The notes under the pieces: model-generated
Database searches by the model: none
Told to the model about the DNA's origin: nothing
The model's input: the letters and a program-made list of their open reading frames with translations, nothing else
From: Streptomyces rhizoryzae
GTDB lineage: Bacteria; Actinomycetota; Actinomycetes; Streptomycetales; Streptomycetaceae
NCBI RefSeq assembly: GCF_023155275.1
Contig: NZ_JALMUV010000005.1
Span: 186,001-250,000 of the forward strand
Direction: 5' to 3'
Length of the DNA: 64,000 bases
Translations under genes and position numbers: made by a program
Part shown: positions 42,966 through 50,816 of the stretch, in pieces
Numbering within the stretch: position 1 is the first letter of the stretch
Layout of the letters: each line of letters begins with the position of its first letter

Positions 42966-44228
42966 ATGACCAGTACCGCACCCGCCACCACAGCCCACAT
43001 ACCCGACCCCGACCAGGCGCAGCGCCGCGTCCTGCGCGTCCTGGTCGCCTCCCAGGTCCTCAGTGGCGCCGGGCTCGCGGCAGGCATCACCGTCGGCGCC
43101 CTCCTCGCCCAGGACATGCTCGGCACCACCAGCCTCGCCGGGCTCCCCAGCGCCCTGTTCACCGCCGGGTCCGCCCTCGCCGCCGTCGCCGTCGGCCGCA
43201 TCTCGCAGGCCCGCGGCCGCCGCCCCGGCCTCGCCACCGGCTACCTCACCGGTGCCCTCGGCTCCGCGGGCGTCCTCATCGCCGCGGCCCTCGACAACCC
43301 GGTCCTGCTGTTCATCGCCCTGTTCGTCTACGGCGCGGGTACCGCCACCAACCTCCAGGCCCGCTACGCCGGTGCCGACCTCGCCGCGCCCGGCCACCGC
43401 GCCCGCGCCGTCTCCACCGTCCTGGTCGCCACCACCCTCGGCGGCGTCGCCGGCCCCAACCTCGCCGCCCCCACCGGTACCTTCGCCGAACACCTCGGCA
43501 TCCCCCGCCTCGCCGGGCCGTTCATCCTCTCCGGCGCCGCCTACGCGCTCGCCGCCCTCGTCCTCGCCCTCTGGCTGCGCCCCGACCCCCTCCTCCTGGC
43601 CCGCACCGTCGCCCAGGCCGAGGAAGCCGACGCCGCGACCAACCCGGCCGCCACCAGTGCCGCCGAGCCGGGAGAGGGCCGCGGAGGCGTCGTCCTCGGC
43701 GCCCTGGTCATGGTCCTCACCCAGCTCGTCATGGTCGCGGTCATGACGATGACACCGGTCCACATGCGCGACCACGGCCACGGCACCGCCGCGTCCGGCC
43801 TCGTCATCGCCCTCCACATCGGTGCCATGTACCTGCCCTCCCCGCTGACCGGCTGGCTCGTCGACCGCTACGGCCGGATGAAGATCGCCGCCGCCTCCGG
43901 CATCACCCTGCTGGCCGCCGGCATCCTCGCGGCCGCCGCGCCCGGCAACTCCGTCGTCCTGCTCGCCCTCGCGCTCGCCCTGCTCGGCCTGGGCTGGAAC
44001 TTCGGCCTCGTCTCCGGCACCGCGATCATCACCGACACCGTCCCGCTCGCCGCCCGCGCCAAGACCCAGGGCACGGTCGACGTCGCCATCGCCATCGCCG
44101 GCGCCACCGGCGGCATGGCCTCCGGCATCATGGTCGCCGCCACCAGCTACCCCGCCCTCGCCCTCACCTGCGGCGCCCTCGCCCTGGCCCTGCTCCCGGC
44201 CGTAGCAGCCACCGCCTACCGCCGCTGA
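42966..44228 (+). CDS. MFS transporter (12-helix, drug-export-like)
   Basis: 420 residues with twelve helices. Loop 2-3 GRISQARGRRPGLATGYLTG carries a variant motif A, repeated in the second half as GWLVDRYGRMKIAAASG. The central loop is acidic. The fold and length suggest export of a small hydrophobic compound; substrate unknown. ATG 42966 follows GGAAGAGG. It lies 219 bases after the amine oxidase on the same strand, possibly in its regulon. Confidence 0.87.
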   Translation: MTSTAPATTAHIPDPDQAQRRVLRVLVASQVLSGAGLAAGITVGALLAQDMLGTTSLAGLPSALFTAGSALAAVAVGRISQARGRRPGLATGYLTGALGSAGVLIAAALDNPVLLFIALFVYGAGTATNLQARYAGADLAAPGHRARAVSTVLVATTLGGVAGPNLAAPTGTFAEHLGIPRLAGPFILSGAAYALAALVLALWLRPDPLLLARTVAQAEEADAATNPAATSAAEPGEGRGGVVLGALVMVLTQLVMVAVMTMTPVHMRDHGHGTAASGLVIALHIGAMYLPSPLTGWLVDRYGRMKIAAASGITLLAAGILAAAAPGNSVVLLALALALLGLGWNFGLVSGTAIITDTVPLAARAKTQGTVDVAIAIAGATGGMASGIMVAATSYPALALTCGALALALLPAVAATAYRR

Positions 44229-44294
44229 GCCAACCGAACCCACGGGCCCCAGCGAACCCCTCCCCCGTCGAAGCCACCGAACGACGAACCCCGC

Positions 44295-44358
44295 CACCCA
44301 GGCACCGAGGCACCGAGGCACCCAGGCACCCAGGCACCCAGGCACCGAGGCATCCAGG
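44295..44358. repeat. 8-bp tandem array, 8 copies (CACCSAGG)
   Basis: Eight units of CACCCAGG or CACCGAGG (last one CATCCAGG) between the MFS stop and the MerR leader. Confidence 0.85.
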
Positions 44359-44422
44359 CGCCGATCCCCGGGACGGGTACCCCCTTCCGGATGCAGCAGA
44401 GGGAGAATCACGCAGGCTGACA

Positions 44423-44439
44423 CTACAGAAAATCTGTAG
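44423..44439. promoter_or_regulatory. Palindrome CTACAGA-AAA-TCTGTAG
   Basis: Perfect 7-bp inverted repeat with a 3-base centre, 9 bases before the -35 element of the MerR promoter. A probable activator or repressor site. Confidence 0.55.
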
Positions 44440-44448
44440 CCGCTGGAG

Positions 44449-44477
44449 TAGACATTGGCGTCGCCGGGGGTTAGCGT
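44449..44477 (+). promoter_or_regulatory. Promoter of the MerR gene
   Basis: TAGACA (44449-44454) and TAGCGT (44472-44477) with a 17-base spacer. It would start RNA near 44484, giving a leader of about 430 bases. Confidence 0.55.
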
Positions 44478-44483
44478 CTTCTG

Positions 44484-44913
44484 TGTAGCGCAGAGGTCAG
44501 AAGAGCGCGGCAGAGACGAACTGCCGTGCAAGCAGATCAATGCAGGAGCGGCCCGGCAGCGGAGCGGTGGAGCCGGAAGTGGTGGGTTCTTCCGCTGGCT
44601 GCCGGGCCGGGCGGCCCAAGGGGCCGCACAGCAGTACCGTGTCACCAGCCAGTGCAGACTGGCCGAAGAGGTAAGGAGCAGAACGCCATCAGGATCGCCC
44701 GGGGTCGGGACGATGTCCGCCTGGGTACCGCAGACCCCGGATTGGAAGGTGGTCCCCGGTCACACAGCCGCGATCCCCGCAGCCCCGCCCACGCGGGTGG
44801 CCCTGCGGAACAAGAAGGCCGGTACAGTCAGCCGGCAGATGGTGTTGAAAGCTCGGGGCCCGGGCGCCATGTGGCGCTCGGGCCCCTCGATGCGTCCCCG
44901 GAAGAAGAGGTCT
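44484..44913 (+). promoter_or_regulatory. Long hairpin-rich 5' leader of the MerR gene
   Basis: No recognised gene, but a series of strong stems. CGGCAG/CTGCCG with a 7-base loop lies near 44508-44526, and GGCCCGGCAGC (44550-44560) pairs perfectly with GCTGCCGGGCC (44598-44608), enclosing CGGAAG/CTTCCG. GCGGCCC-AAG-GGGCCGC lies at 44611-44627. A GC-rich near-perfect stem, GGGGCCCGGGCGCCA against TGGCGCTCGGGCCCC, lies near 44855-44888, about 25 bases before the start. AAGGAG at 44671-44676 and ATG 44713 could open upstream frames. The layout suggests attenuation or a translation switch; it is not a class I can name. Confidence 0.5.
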
Positions 44914-45249
44914 ATGCCCCCTCGCAGTACCCGCCCTGCCGACAAGTTCGACGACGACGACTATCCCGCCTACACCATGGGCCGGGCTGCCGAGATGCTC
45001 GGTGCCACGCCGGCCTTCCTGCGCGCGTTGGGTGAGCACCGTTTGATCACCCCGCTGCGGTCCGAAGGCGGCCACCGCCGCTATTCCCGCTACCAGTTGC
45101 GTATCGCCGGCCGGGCTCGCGAACTCGTCGACTCCGGGACGCCCATCGAGGCCGCCTGCCGCATCATCATCCTTGAGGATCAGCTTGAGGAAGCCCAGCG
45201 CATCAACGAAGAACTCCGCAGGCAGGGCCGGCCTGAGCCCTCGGCCTGA
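44914..45249 (+). CDS. MerR-family small regulator
   Basis: 111 residues. A MerR-type winged HTH spans about residues 20-85 (YTMGRAAEMLGATPAFLRAL, GEHRLITPLRSEGGHRRYSR), followed by a short dimerisation helix (ILEDQLEEAQRINEELRRQG). There is no effector domain, so it resembles the minimal MerR-like proteins. ATG 44914 follows GAAGAAGAGG. A longer in-frame version from 44455 would translate the structured leader and is rejected. It lies at the end of a cold-shock gene cluster on the opposite strand; a role in stress regulation is plausible. Confidence 0.83.
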   Translation: MPPRSTRPADKFDDDDYPAYTMGRAAEMLGATPAFLRALGEHRLITPLRSEGGHRRYSRYQLRIAGRARELVDSGTPIEAACRIIILEDQLEEAQRINEELRRQGRPEPSA

Positions 45250-45380
45250 ACCCCGCTCGGCTCGCGAACGAGACGGAGCGCTCGAAGGCGCGGGCACGGT
45301 CTCCAACGGCGATGCGCCGGACGGCGTCGAGCCCGGGGGCCCCCCTTCCGGTCACGGATAGGTCCCCCTGCCACACCGAT

Positions 45381-45417
45381 GGCCCCGAACCGCTGCCGAC
45401 CGCAGCCGCTCGGGGCC
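45381..45417. terminator. Bidirectional hairpin between MerR and the 108-aa gene
   Basis: GGCCCCGA pairs with TCGGGGCC, and inner GCTGC with GCAGC, in the 251-base gap between the convergent genes. Nothing else is seen in 45250-45500. Confidence 0.5.
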
Positions 45418-45500
45418 CAGCCACGAGGCGGCGGCTTCACCGCCCACCGGGACGAGATGGCCTGTTCCCGTCGCGTATCACGGCTCTGTTCGGCTCCGGC

Positions 45501-45827
45501 TCACACCTCGCCGTGGTTGAGCGGGAGGGGTTGCGTGCCGAGCATGGCGGAAGCCCTCTGGTAGGGGCTGCCCACGGGAGCGGGTCCGGCGGTGAGGCGC
45601 GTACGGCAGGTGAAGCCGAGGCGGGTCATGGCCCTCAGGACCTCGGCGGCGCTGAAGTCCCGGCGGTCCTGGTGGGTGATGACCTGCCCGACCTGTTTGG
45701 CGGGATAGTGGCGTCGTCCGATGATGACGAGGTCGTCGGTGACCGGCTCGGGCGTGACGTCCTTCATCGCTTCCAGCACGCCGTTTTTGGTCAGTTCGAA
45801 CGGGAAGCGGGCGATAACACAGCGCAT
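45501..45827 (-). CDS. Conserved cold-shock-cluster protein, unknown function
   Basis: 108 residues. The N-terminal MRCVIARFPFELTKNGVLEA, central DLVIIGRRHYPAKQVGQVIT and DRRDFSAAEVLRAMTRLGF are highly conserved in a Streptomyces protein that, from memory, lies beside DEAD-box helicase and cold-shock genes. No enzyme motif is visible; probably soluble, alpha/beta. ATG 45827 follows GAGG. It is last in a likely run of genes (helicase, CBS protein, this one), with 50 bases between it and the CBS gene. Confidence 0.75.
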   Translation of the reverse strand: MRCVIARFPFELTKNGVLEAMKDVTPEPVTDDLVIIGRRHYPAKQVGQVITHQDRRDFSAAEVLRAMTRLGFTCRTRLTAGPAPVGSPYQRASAMLGTQPLPLNHGEV

Positions 45828-45877
45828 GATGCCTCACAGGGAAGGAGCGGACGGGGCCGAACGGGGTGAGTGGGCGT

Positions 45878-46180
45878 TCAGTGCGGGACAGCGAGCGCGC
45901 CCGGGGCCGAGTCGTCGGCGACATCGCACAGGCGGATCCGGTCCGTGTAGTCGGGGCTGTCACGGACATCGGTGAGGGCGGCCAGGGTGACACGTCCGGT
46001 GCGCCGGCCGTCCTCGTCACAGATGACCAGGTGGCGCGCACGGGCAGCGGTCATGAGGGAGAGCGCCACCTCGACGGTCATGGTGTCCCAGACCTGTGGT
46101 CCGGCCGGGGCCATGCGTTCGGCCGGCGTCCGGGCCACGTGGGGGACGGGGGGACAGGGGTGCATCCGGACCGGTGTCAC
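45878..46180 (-). CDS. Single-CBS-domain protein
   Basis: 100 residues containing one CBS-like motif (TMTVEVALSLMTAARARHLV, ICDEDGRRTGRVTLAALTDV). It would need to dimerise to make a nucleotide site. GTG 46180 is chosen because a perfect AGGAGG lies 6 bases upstream; the longer frame to 46246 has no ribosome site. It is 52 bases after the helicase gene and 50 before the 108-aa gene, so all three may be co-transcribed. Confidence 0.78.
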   Translation of the reverse strand: MTPVRMHPCPPVPHVARTPAERMAPAGPQVWDTMTVEVALSLMTAARARHLVICDEDGRRTGRVTLAALTDVRDSPDYTDRIRLCDVADDSAPGALAVPH

Positions 46181-46232
46181 AAGGTGCCTCCTGCGGAGTT
46201 CGGTCAGCTTGCTGATCACAAAGGTCCTAGAA

Positions 46233-47720
46233 CTAGGCCGCCACACCGGATGCGGACGACCCTGCGGGCGCCTGCCCGGTCATCGCAGCGGGGCGGCGTC
46301 GGCCGCGTGAGTCCGCCGCGCGCTTGCGGCGGCGTTCGGGCGCCGGTGCGGCGATGACGACGGGGATGCCGGAGGGGGCCTGTGCGCCGGTGATGCGGCG
46401 CAGGGCCTCTTCGCCAGGGCGGACCTGGGTGGTCTGCGGGACGACGCCGGCCGCTGCCATCAAGCGCGTCATGCTCCGGCGCTGGCCGGGGGTGACCAGG
46501 GTGACGACGCTGCCGGACCGGCCGGCACGGGCCGTGCGGCCACCGCGGTGGAGATAGTCCTTGTGGTCGGTCGGCGGATCAACGTTGACGACCAGGTCGA
46601 GGTTGTCGACGTGGATTCCGCGTGCAGCGACGTTGGTCGCCACCAGCACACTGACGTGACCCGATTTGAACTGGGCCAGAGTGCGGGTGCGCTGCGGCTG
46701 CGACTTCCCGCCGTGCAGGGCCGCGGCCCGCACCCCGCTGCTCAGAAGGTGCTCGGTCAGGCGATCGACGGCGTGCTTGGTGTCGAGGAAGAGGATCACT
46801 CGGCCGTCGCGTGCGGCGATCTCGGTGGTGGCCGCGTGCTTGTCGGCGCCGTGGACGTGGAGCACATGGTGCTCCATCGTCGTGACCGCGCCGGCCGAGG
46901 GGTCGACGGAGTGCACCACGGGGTCGTTGAGGTAGCGGCGCACAAGCAGGTCCACATTACGGTCCAAGGTGGCGGAGAACAGCATGCGCTGCCCTCCGGG
47001 GCGCACCTGGTCGAGCAGGGCGGTGACCTGCGGCATGAAGCCCATGTCGGTCATCTGGTCGGCTTCGTCGAGGACGGTGACGGCCACCTGGTCCAGCCGG
47101 CAGTGGCCTCGGTCGATCAGGTCCTTGAGGCGTCCGGGTGTGGCGACGAGAACCTCGGAGCCGTTGCGCAGAGCGGCCGTCTGCCTGCCGGCCGGCATCC
47201 CGCCCACCACCGTGGCCAGCCGCAGGTGCACGGAGCGGGCATAGGGAGTGAGCGCCTCGGTGACCTGCTGCGCCAACTCGCGGGTCGGTACGAGGACCAG
47301 CGCGAGCGGTTGCCCCGCCTCGGCACGCCGCCCGGCTGTACGGGCCAGCAGGGCCAGGCCGAAGGCGAGCGTCTTGCCCGAGCCGGTGCGTCCCCGGCCC
47401 AGCACATCACGGCCGCCAAGAGAGTTCGGAAGCGTCGCGGCCTGGATCGGAAACGGCACGGTCACGCCTTGCGAGTCGAGCGCGGCCATGAGCGTCCCGG
47501 GCATGTCGAGATCCGCGAACCTCTCCACGGCGGGAAGCGCGGGGCGGGTTGTCCGGGGGAGAGCGAATTCGGCCTGCGGCCGGGCGGGACGCACACTGCG
47601 GCCACCGGAACGGGCCGGCCGGCCAGGACGGCTCGCGCCCGGCGAGCCGAAGTGGCCGCTTTCCCCTGAGCCGGCGTTGCCCTCACGAGTGCGGGAAAAG
47701 CGGTTGCCTGTGCGGTTCAA
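46233..47720 (-). CDS. DEAD-box RNA helicase (cold-shock type)
   Basis: 495 residues. All helicase motifs are present: FPIQAATLP (Q), GRTGSGKT (I), PTRELAQQV (Ia), ATPGRLKDL (Ib), VLDEADQM (II), FSATL (III), ILFLDTK (IV), ATNVAARGIHVDNLDLV (V) and HRGGRTARAGR (VI). The C-terminus is basic (ERRRKRAADSRGRRRPA), for RNA binding. It unwinds RNA with ATP and likely helps ribosomes or mRNA in the cold. TTG 47720 (LNRTGNRF) has AAGGAAGG 6 bases upstream and is preferred to GTG 47744. A csp gene lies upstream on the same strand, separated by a strong terminator. Confidence 0.93.
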   Translation of the reverse strand: MNRTGNRFSRTREGNAGSGESGHFGSPGASRPGRPARSGGRSVRPARPQAEFALPRTTRPALPAVERFADLDMPGTLMAALDSQGVTVPFPIQAATLPNSLGGRDVLGRGRTGSGKTLAFGLALLARTAGRRAEAGQPLALVLVPTRELAQQVTEALTPYARSVHLRLATVVGGMPAGRQTAALRNGSEVLVATPGRLKDLIDRGHCRLDQVAVTVLDEADQMTDMGFMPQVTALLDQVRPGGQRMLFSATLDRNVDLLVRRYLNDPVVHSVDPSAGAVTTMEHHVLHVHGADKHAATTEIAARDGRVILFLDTKHAVDRLTEHLLSSGVRAAALHGGKSQPQRTRTLAQFKSGHVSVLVATNVAARGIHVDNLDLVVNVDPPTDHKDYLHRGGRTARAGRSGSVVTLVTPGQRRSMTRLMAAAGVVPQTTQVRPGEEALRRITGAQAPSGIPVVIAAPAPERRRKRAADSRGRRRPAAMTGQAPAGSSASGVAA

Positions 47721-47997
47721 GAGGAACCTTCCTTGATGCGGCACACATCAAGGAATTCTCCGCAGCGACGAGCTGCCCGGAGAATCACATGAATGGGCCG
47801 GATGGAACGCGAAGAGAACGTGATCGCGTGCAGTCGGCGCAGGCGCCCGCGGAAAAGGCGACCACACGATGGTGATGCGTCACCGGTAGCTTCGGCCGCA
47901 GGGCAGCCAGGGTGCGCTCCTACGCCCCTTCGGGGCACTTCGGGTGCGGCGAACCCAGCTTCCGAGTTGCCCCGGTTGTGACCAATGCCGCGCGATG
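47721..47997 (-). promoter_or_regulatory. Leader region of the DEAD-box helicase gene
   Basis: About 280 bases without a gene between the csp terminator and the helicase start. The region is less GC-rich near 47745-47810 (for example GAATTCTCCG and GGAGAATCACATG). It is likely a 5' leader as in other cold-shock helicase mRNAs, but I could not assign a promoter. Confidence 0.3.
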
Positions 47998-48045
47998 CTT
48001 GCAGAGGGGGCCCGCACCCCGAAGGATGCGGGCCCCCTCTGCAAG
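47998..48045 (-). terminator. Very strong hairpin terminator of the csp gene
   Basis: A perfect 19-bp stem (CTTGCAGAGGGGGCCCGCA and its complement) with a 10-base loop, 13 bases past the csp stop. The longest perfect hairpin in the window. Confidence 0.85.
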
Positions 48046-48058
48046 TGTGTCAGCCGCG

Positions 48059-48262
48059 TCAGACGACAACGATGTTCTCGGCCGTCGGGCCCTTCTGGCC
48101 CTGCGCGATGTCGAAGTTCACCTTCTGGCCTTCGAGCAGTTCACGGAATCCCTGGGCGGCGATGTTCGAGTAGTGGGCAAACACGTCAGGGCCGCCACCG
48201 TCCTGCTCGATGAAGCCGAAACCCTTTTCCGCATTGAACCACTTCACGGTGCCTGAACTCAT
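48059..48262 (-). CDS. cspA: Cold-shock protein (CspA family)
   Basis: 67 residues, a full-length cold-shock domain. RNP-1 is KGFGFIEQ and RNP-2 is DVFAHYSNI, in the context [19 protein letters not shown]. It binds single-stranded RNA/DNA and acts as an RNA chaperone in the cytoplasm. ATG 48262 has AAGGAG 6 bases upstream. A strong terminator follows, so it is a single-gene mRNA beside the DEAD-box helicase, its usual partner in Streptomyces cold-shock loci. Confidence 0.96.
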   Translation of the reverse strand: MSSGTVKWFNAEKGFGFIEQDGGGPDVFAHYSNIAAQGFRELLEGQKVNFDIAQGQKGPTAENIVVV

Positions 48263-48727
48263 GTCATTCTCCTTCGGGGCAGTGCACCGGCATCCGCACG
48301 GTGCGAATGCCGTGTCGCCGCGATGATTACCCCGACCGGAAAAGACCGGAATTACCAGGAATTCTTCAGAGGCGCGAACGCCGGCGAAGCACCTGAAATG
48401 CTGGGAACCACAACTGCAACCAATGACGACAGTAGCACGCCGAAGCGGCTTGTGGGGGGCTGAACAAGCCATTGCGGTCGCCATGAAAATAAATCTGTAC
48501 GCCGGCCCGGCTGAAATTCTGGATCCGCTGGAACAGTTTTTGAAGCAGCCGGAGCACAGCATTCCGGGAAGAGTGGTGCCGTGCTGAGCCTCCTCGCGGT
48601 GGTAGCCGTCGGAGGCTGCTGAGCAACGGCAGCACCCGGTAACGCCGGCCGGACGGCCGCGAACGGAACGTGAAGGCGTGCGGCACCAGGCCATCGTCGG
48701 CCAGAACCCCTCACCGGGCGCCCAGCG
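48263..48727 (-). promoter_or_regulatory. Upstream leader of the csp gene
   Basis: No gene. An imperfect hairpin (CGGCATCCGCAC / GTGCGAATGCCG, 48288-48312) lies 26 bases before the csp start. The DNA from 48315 to 48560 is markedly AT-richer than its surroundings, as expected of a csp promoter and long leader. Confidence 0.4.
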
Positions 48728-48787
48728 GTGACACCAGGGCATCACAGCCTTCAGGTAACTCGGCGGACGCGGTTCCGGCAGTCCGGC

Positions 48788-49163
48788 ACCGCCCCTCCCG
48801 ACGCTGCGGTAGCTGCCCGGACGACGATCACCGAATGTGACCGACGCCTCTCCCGGTATCGAGCCACACTCGACGCCGAAGCCGATCCGCAGCCGCTCAG
48901 CGGGTGGATCAACCAGGCCCACGCCCAGAAATTTTCAGCTGAGCAAGACCTTCTCACCACGACGGCCAGCCGGCCCGAGACCCTCACCACCGAACAGATC
49001 GCGCGCACGATCTCCGAACCCGGCTCCATGGCCGCCCGACTGCTCGCCGCCGAGCCCGAGCGGAAGCGCCCCCTCTACGAGGGCTTCGGGCTCGTACTCC
49101 ACGTCGACACGCAAGAGAGGGCTGCGACCGTTGAGTCACAACCCTGTCTTGCGTGTGCATTTG
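48788..49163 (+). pseudogene. Large serine recombinase, C-terminal relic
   Basis: The frame reads [60 protein letters not shown] and PLYEGFGLVLHVDTQERAAT. This is the coiled-coil C-terminus of Streptomyces site-specific serine recombinases. The resolvase-type catalytic domain with its Ser and the zinc ribbon are missing, and there is no start. It ends a few bases before a tRNA-Leu gene. It is probably the last trace of an integrated element. Confidence 0.65.
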
Positions 49164-49168
49164 GTACG

Positions 49169-49253
49169 TGTCCGAGGGGGGACTTGAACCCCCACGCCCG
49201 ATAAAGGGCACTAGCACCTCAAGCTAGCGCGTCTGCCATTCCGCCACCCGGAC
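49169..49253 (-). tRNA. tRNA-Leu (anticodon GAG)
   Basis: 85 bases on the minus strand, folding with acceptor GTCCGGG/CTCGGAC, anticodon stem CTAGC/GCTAG with loop TTGAGGT (anticodon GAG, reading CUC/CUU), a long class II variable arm (TGCCC...GGGCG) and T loop GTTCAAG. Discriminator A; CCA is not encoded. Confidence 0.95.
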
Positions 49254-49357
49254 TCAGGTGATCTTCGCGGGGTGTTCCCCGCGGCGACATGGACAACAAT
49301 ACCAAGGTTTCGGAGTGGCTTTCACCTGCGTATCCACGCTGGACATAAGGTCCGTTT

Positions 49358-50077
49358 ATGGGTGAAGAAGGGCAGGTGGTGGCGGCGCGGGTGCCGCGGG
49401 TGGTGTCGCCGTTGCGGGAGCATCTGCGGGAGACGTTCTGGTTCGCGCCGACGGTGGGGCTGGCCGGGGCGGTGCTGCTGTGGCTGGGGGCCGTGGCGGC
49501 GGATGGCGAGATCGTGGCGTATCTGCGGGGCGAGCGGGCGTACGACGAGGTCGAGGAACTGATCGGGATCGCGGAGGACGCGCGGACGATCGTGACGACG
49601 GTCAGCTCGGCGATGATGACCTTCATCGGTGTGGTGTTCAGCATTTCGCTGGTCGCGGTGCAGATGGCGAGCGGCCAGCTGACGCCGCGGGTGGTGCGGA
49701 TCTTCGTCCGCAGCCGGATCAGCAAGGCGACGCTGGCGGTGTTCCTGGCGACGTTCCTGTTCTCGCTGCTGGTGCTGACCTCGTACGAGAGTGAGCGGCC
49801 GGCGGCGGAGGTCACGTCGGTGCCGGTGGTGCAGAGCCTGCTGACGTTGACGCTGGTGGGGCTGAGTCTGGTGCTGTTCGTGGCGTATGTGTCGGCGACG
49901 CTGCGGTTGATGCAGGTGGGGCTGGTGGTCGAACGGATCGCCAAGGAGACCTTGCGGATGGTGGGGCGGGAGGGGGTGGGCGTGAGCGGGAGTGTGAGCG
50001 TGCCGGATGAGGGGCGGGAGTGCCCGTCGGCGGTCAGTTTCTGGATGTGCTCCTGCGGGGACCGCTGGGCCTACTGA
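49358..50077 (+). CDS. DUF2254-type membrane protein, truncated
   Basis: 239 residues. It begins like the family (REHLRETFWFAPTVGLAGAV, ARTIVTTVSSAMMTFIGVVF, SISLVAVQMASGQLTPRVVR) with four membrane helices. Recognisable sequence stops at RIAKETLRMV (about residue 200), followed by an unrelated tail and stop. Family members are about 420-440 residues, so the C-terminal half is lost. The start ATG 49358 lacks a clear ribosome site. It lies just after tRNA-Leu and the recombinase relic, so the truncation may belong to the same event. Function of the family is unknown. Confidence 0.7.
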   Translation: MGEEGQVVAARVPRVVSPLREHLRETFWFAPTVGLAGAVLLWLGAVAADGEIVAYLRGERAYDEVEELIGIAEDARTIVTTVSSAMMTFIGVVFSISLVAVQMASGQLTPRVVRIFVRSRISKATLAVFLATFLFSLLVLTSYESERPAAEVTSVPVVQSLLTLTLVGLSLVLFVAYVSATLRLMQVGLVVERIAKETLRMVGREGVGVSGSVSVPDEGRECPSAVSFWMCSCGDRWAY

Positions 50078-50209
50078 GCTTCTGGCGCCCCACTCGGACT
50101 CCGGTGCGGGCCTGGGTGGGCGGGCCGACGCGCCGGTGCGAGTCAGGGTGGATGGGCGGACGCGCCGGTGCGGGAGAGGTGTCGGGGGCGCGGCGGGCCG
50201 TCGCTGTGT

Positions 50210-50602
50210 TCAGTCGGTAGCCGGTTGTGGTTCTTCGGGGCGGTCCGGTGTGTCGCTGTCGGCCACGGTGCGGTCGGCGATGGCGCGGTGGTGGCGGACC
50301 ACCTCGCCGATGATGAAGTTCAGGAACTTCTCGGCGAACGCGGGGTCCAGGCGGGCCTCTTCGGCCAGGCGGCGCAGGCGGGCGATCTGGGCGGCCTCGC
50401 GGGCCGGGTCGGCGGGCGGCAGGCTGTGCCGGGCCTTGAGTTCGCCGACCTGCTGGGTGCACTTGAAGCGCTCGGCGAGCAGGTGGACGAGCGCGGCGTC
50501 GAGGTTGTCGATGCTGCTGCGCAGGTGGAGCAGCCGCTCCCGGGCCGCCTCGTCGGCGACGGAGGCCGCGTCGCCGGTCGCCGGTGCTGTCCCTTCGCTC
50601 AT
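50210..50602 (-). CDS. Chorismate mutase, AroQ type
   Basis: 130 residues, all helical. The AroQ core is LHLRSSIDNLDAALVHLLAE, RFKCTQQVGELKARHSLPPA, DPAREAAQIARLRRLAEEAR and FAEKFLNFIIGEVVRHHRAI. The catalytic Arg/Lys positions (R of RSSID, K of ELKARH, R of DPARE) are in place. It converts chorismate to prephenate for Phe/Tyr synthesis. No signal peptide, so cytoplasmic. ATG 50602. Monofunctional; no other shikimate gene is near. Confidence 0.92.
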   Translation of the reverse strand: MSEGTAPATGDAASVADEAARERLLHLRSSIDNLDAALVHLLAERFKCTQQVGELKARHSLPPADPAREAAQIARLRRLAEEARLDPAFAEKFLNFIIGEVVRHHRAIADRTVADSDTPDRPEEPQPATD

Positions 50603-50816
50603 GTGCGTCTCGCCGTTCCTGGTCGGTTTCTGGGGATACGTCCCTGATCAGCGGGTGCGTGATCGCCTGCACCCTACCCGCCGGGGCGCCACGGGCCGCT
50701 GCGGGTCTCGCGGATCGGACGGGGCATGGCACGGCGGGGGTGAAGTTCGGCCAGTTCGAACGGAGCGGGCGGGGCGGGGGCGGGACCGGCCGCCTCCCCG
50801 TCGGCCGTACGTACGC

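Noticed and set aside
44455..44913. N-terminal extension of the MerR protein through the leader
   Set aside because: In frame, but the residues are not MerR-like, the DNA is full of stems, and ATG 44914 has its own ribosome site.
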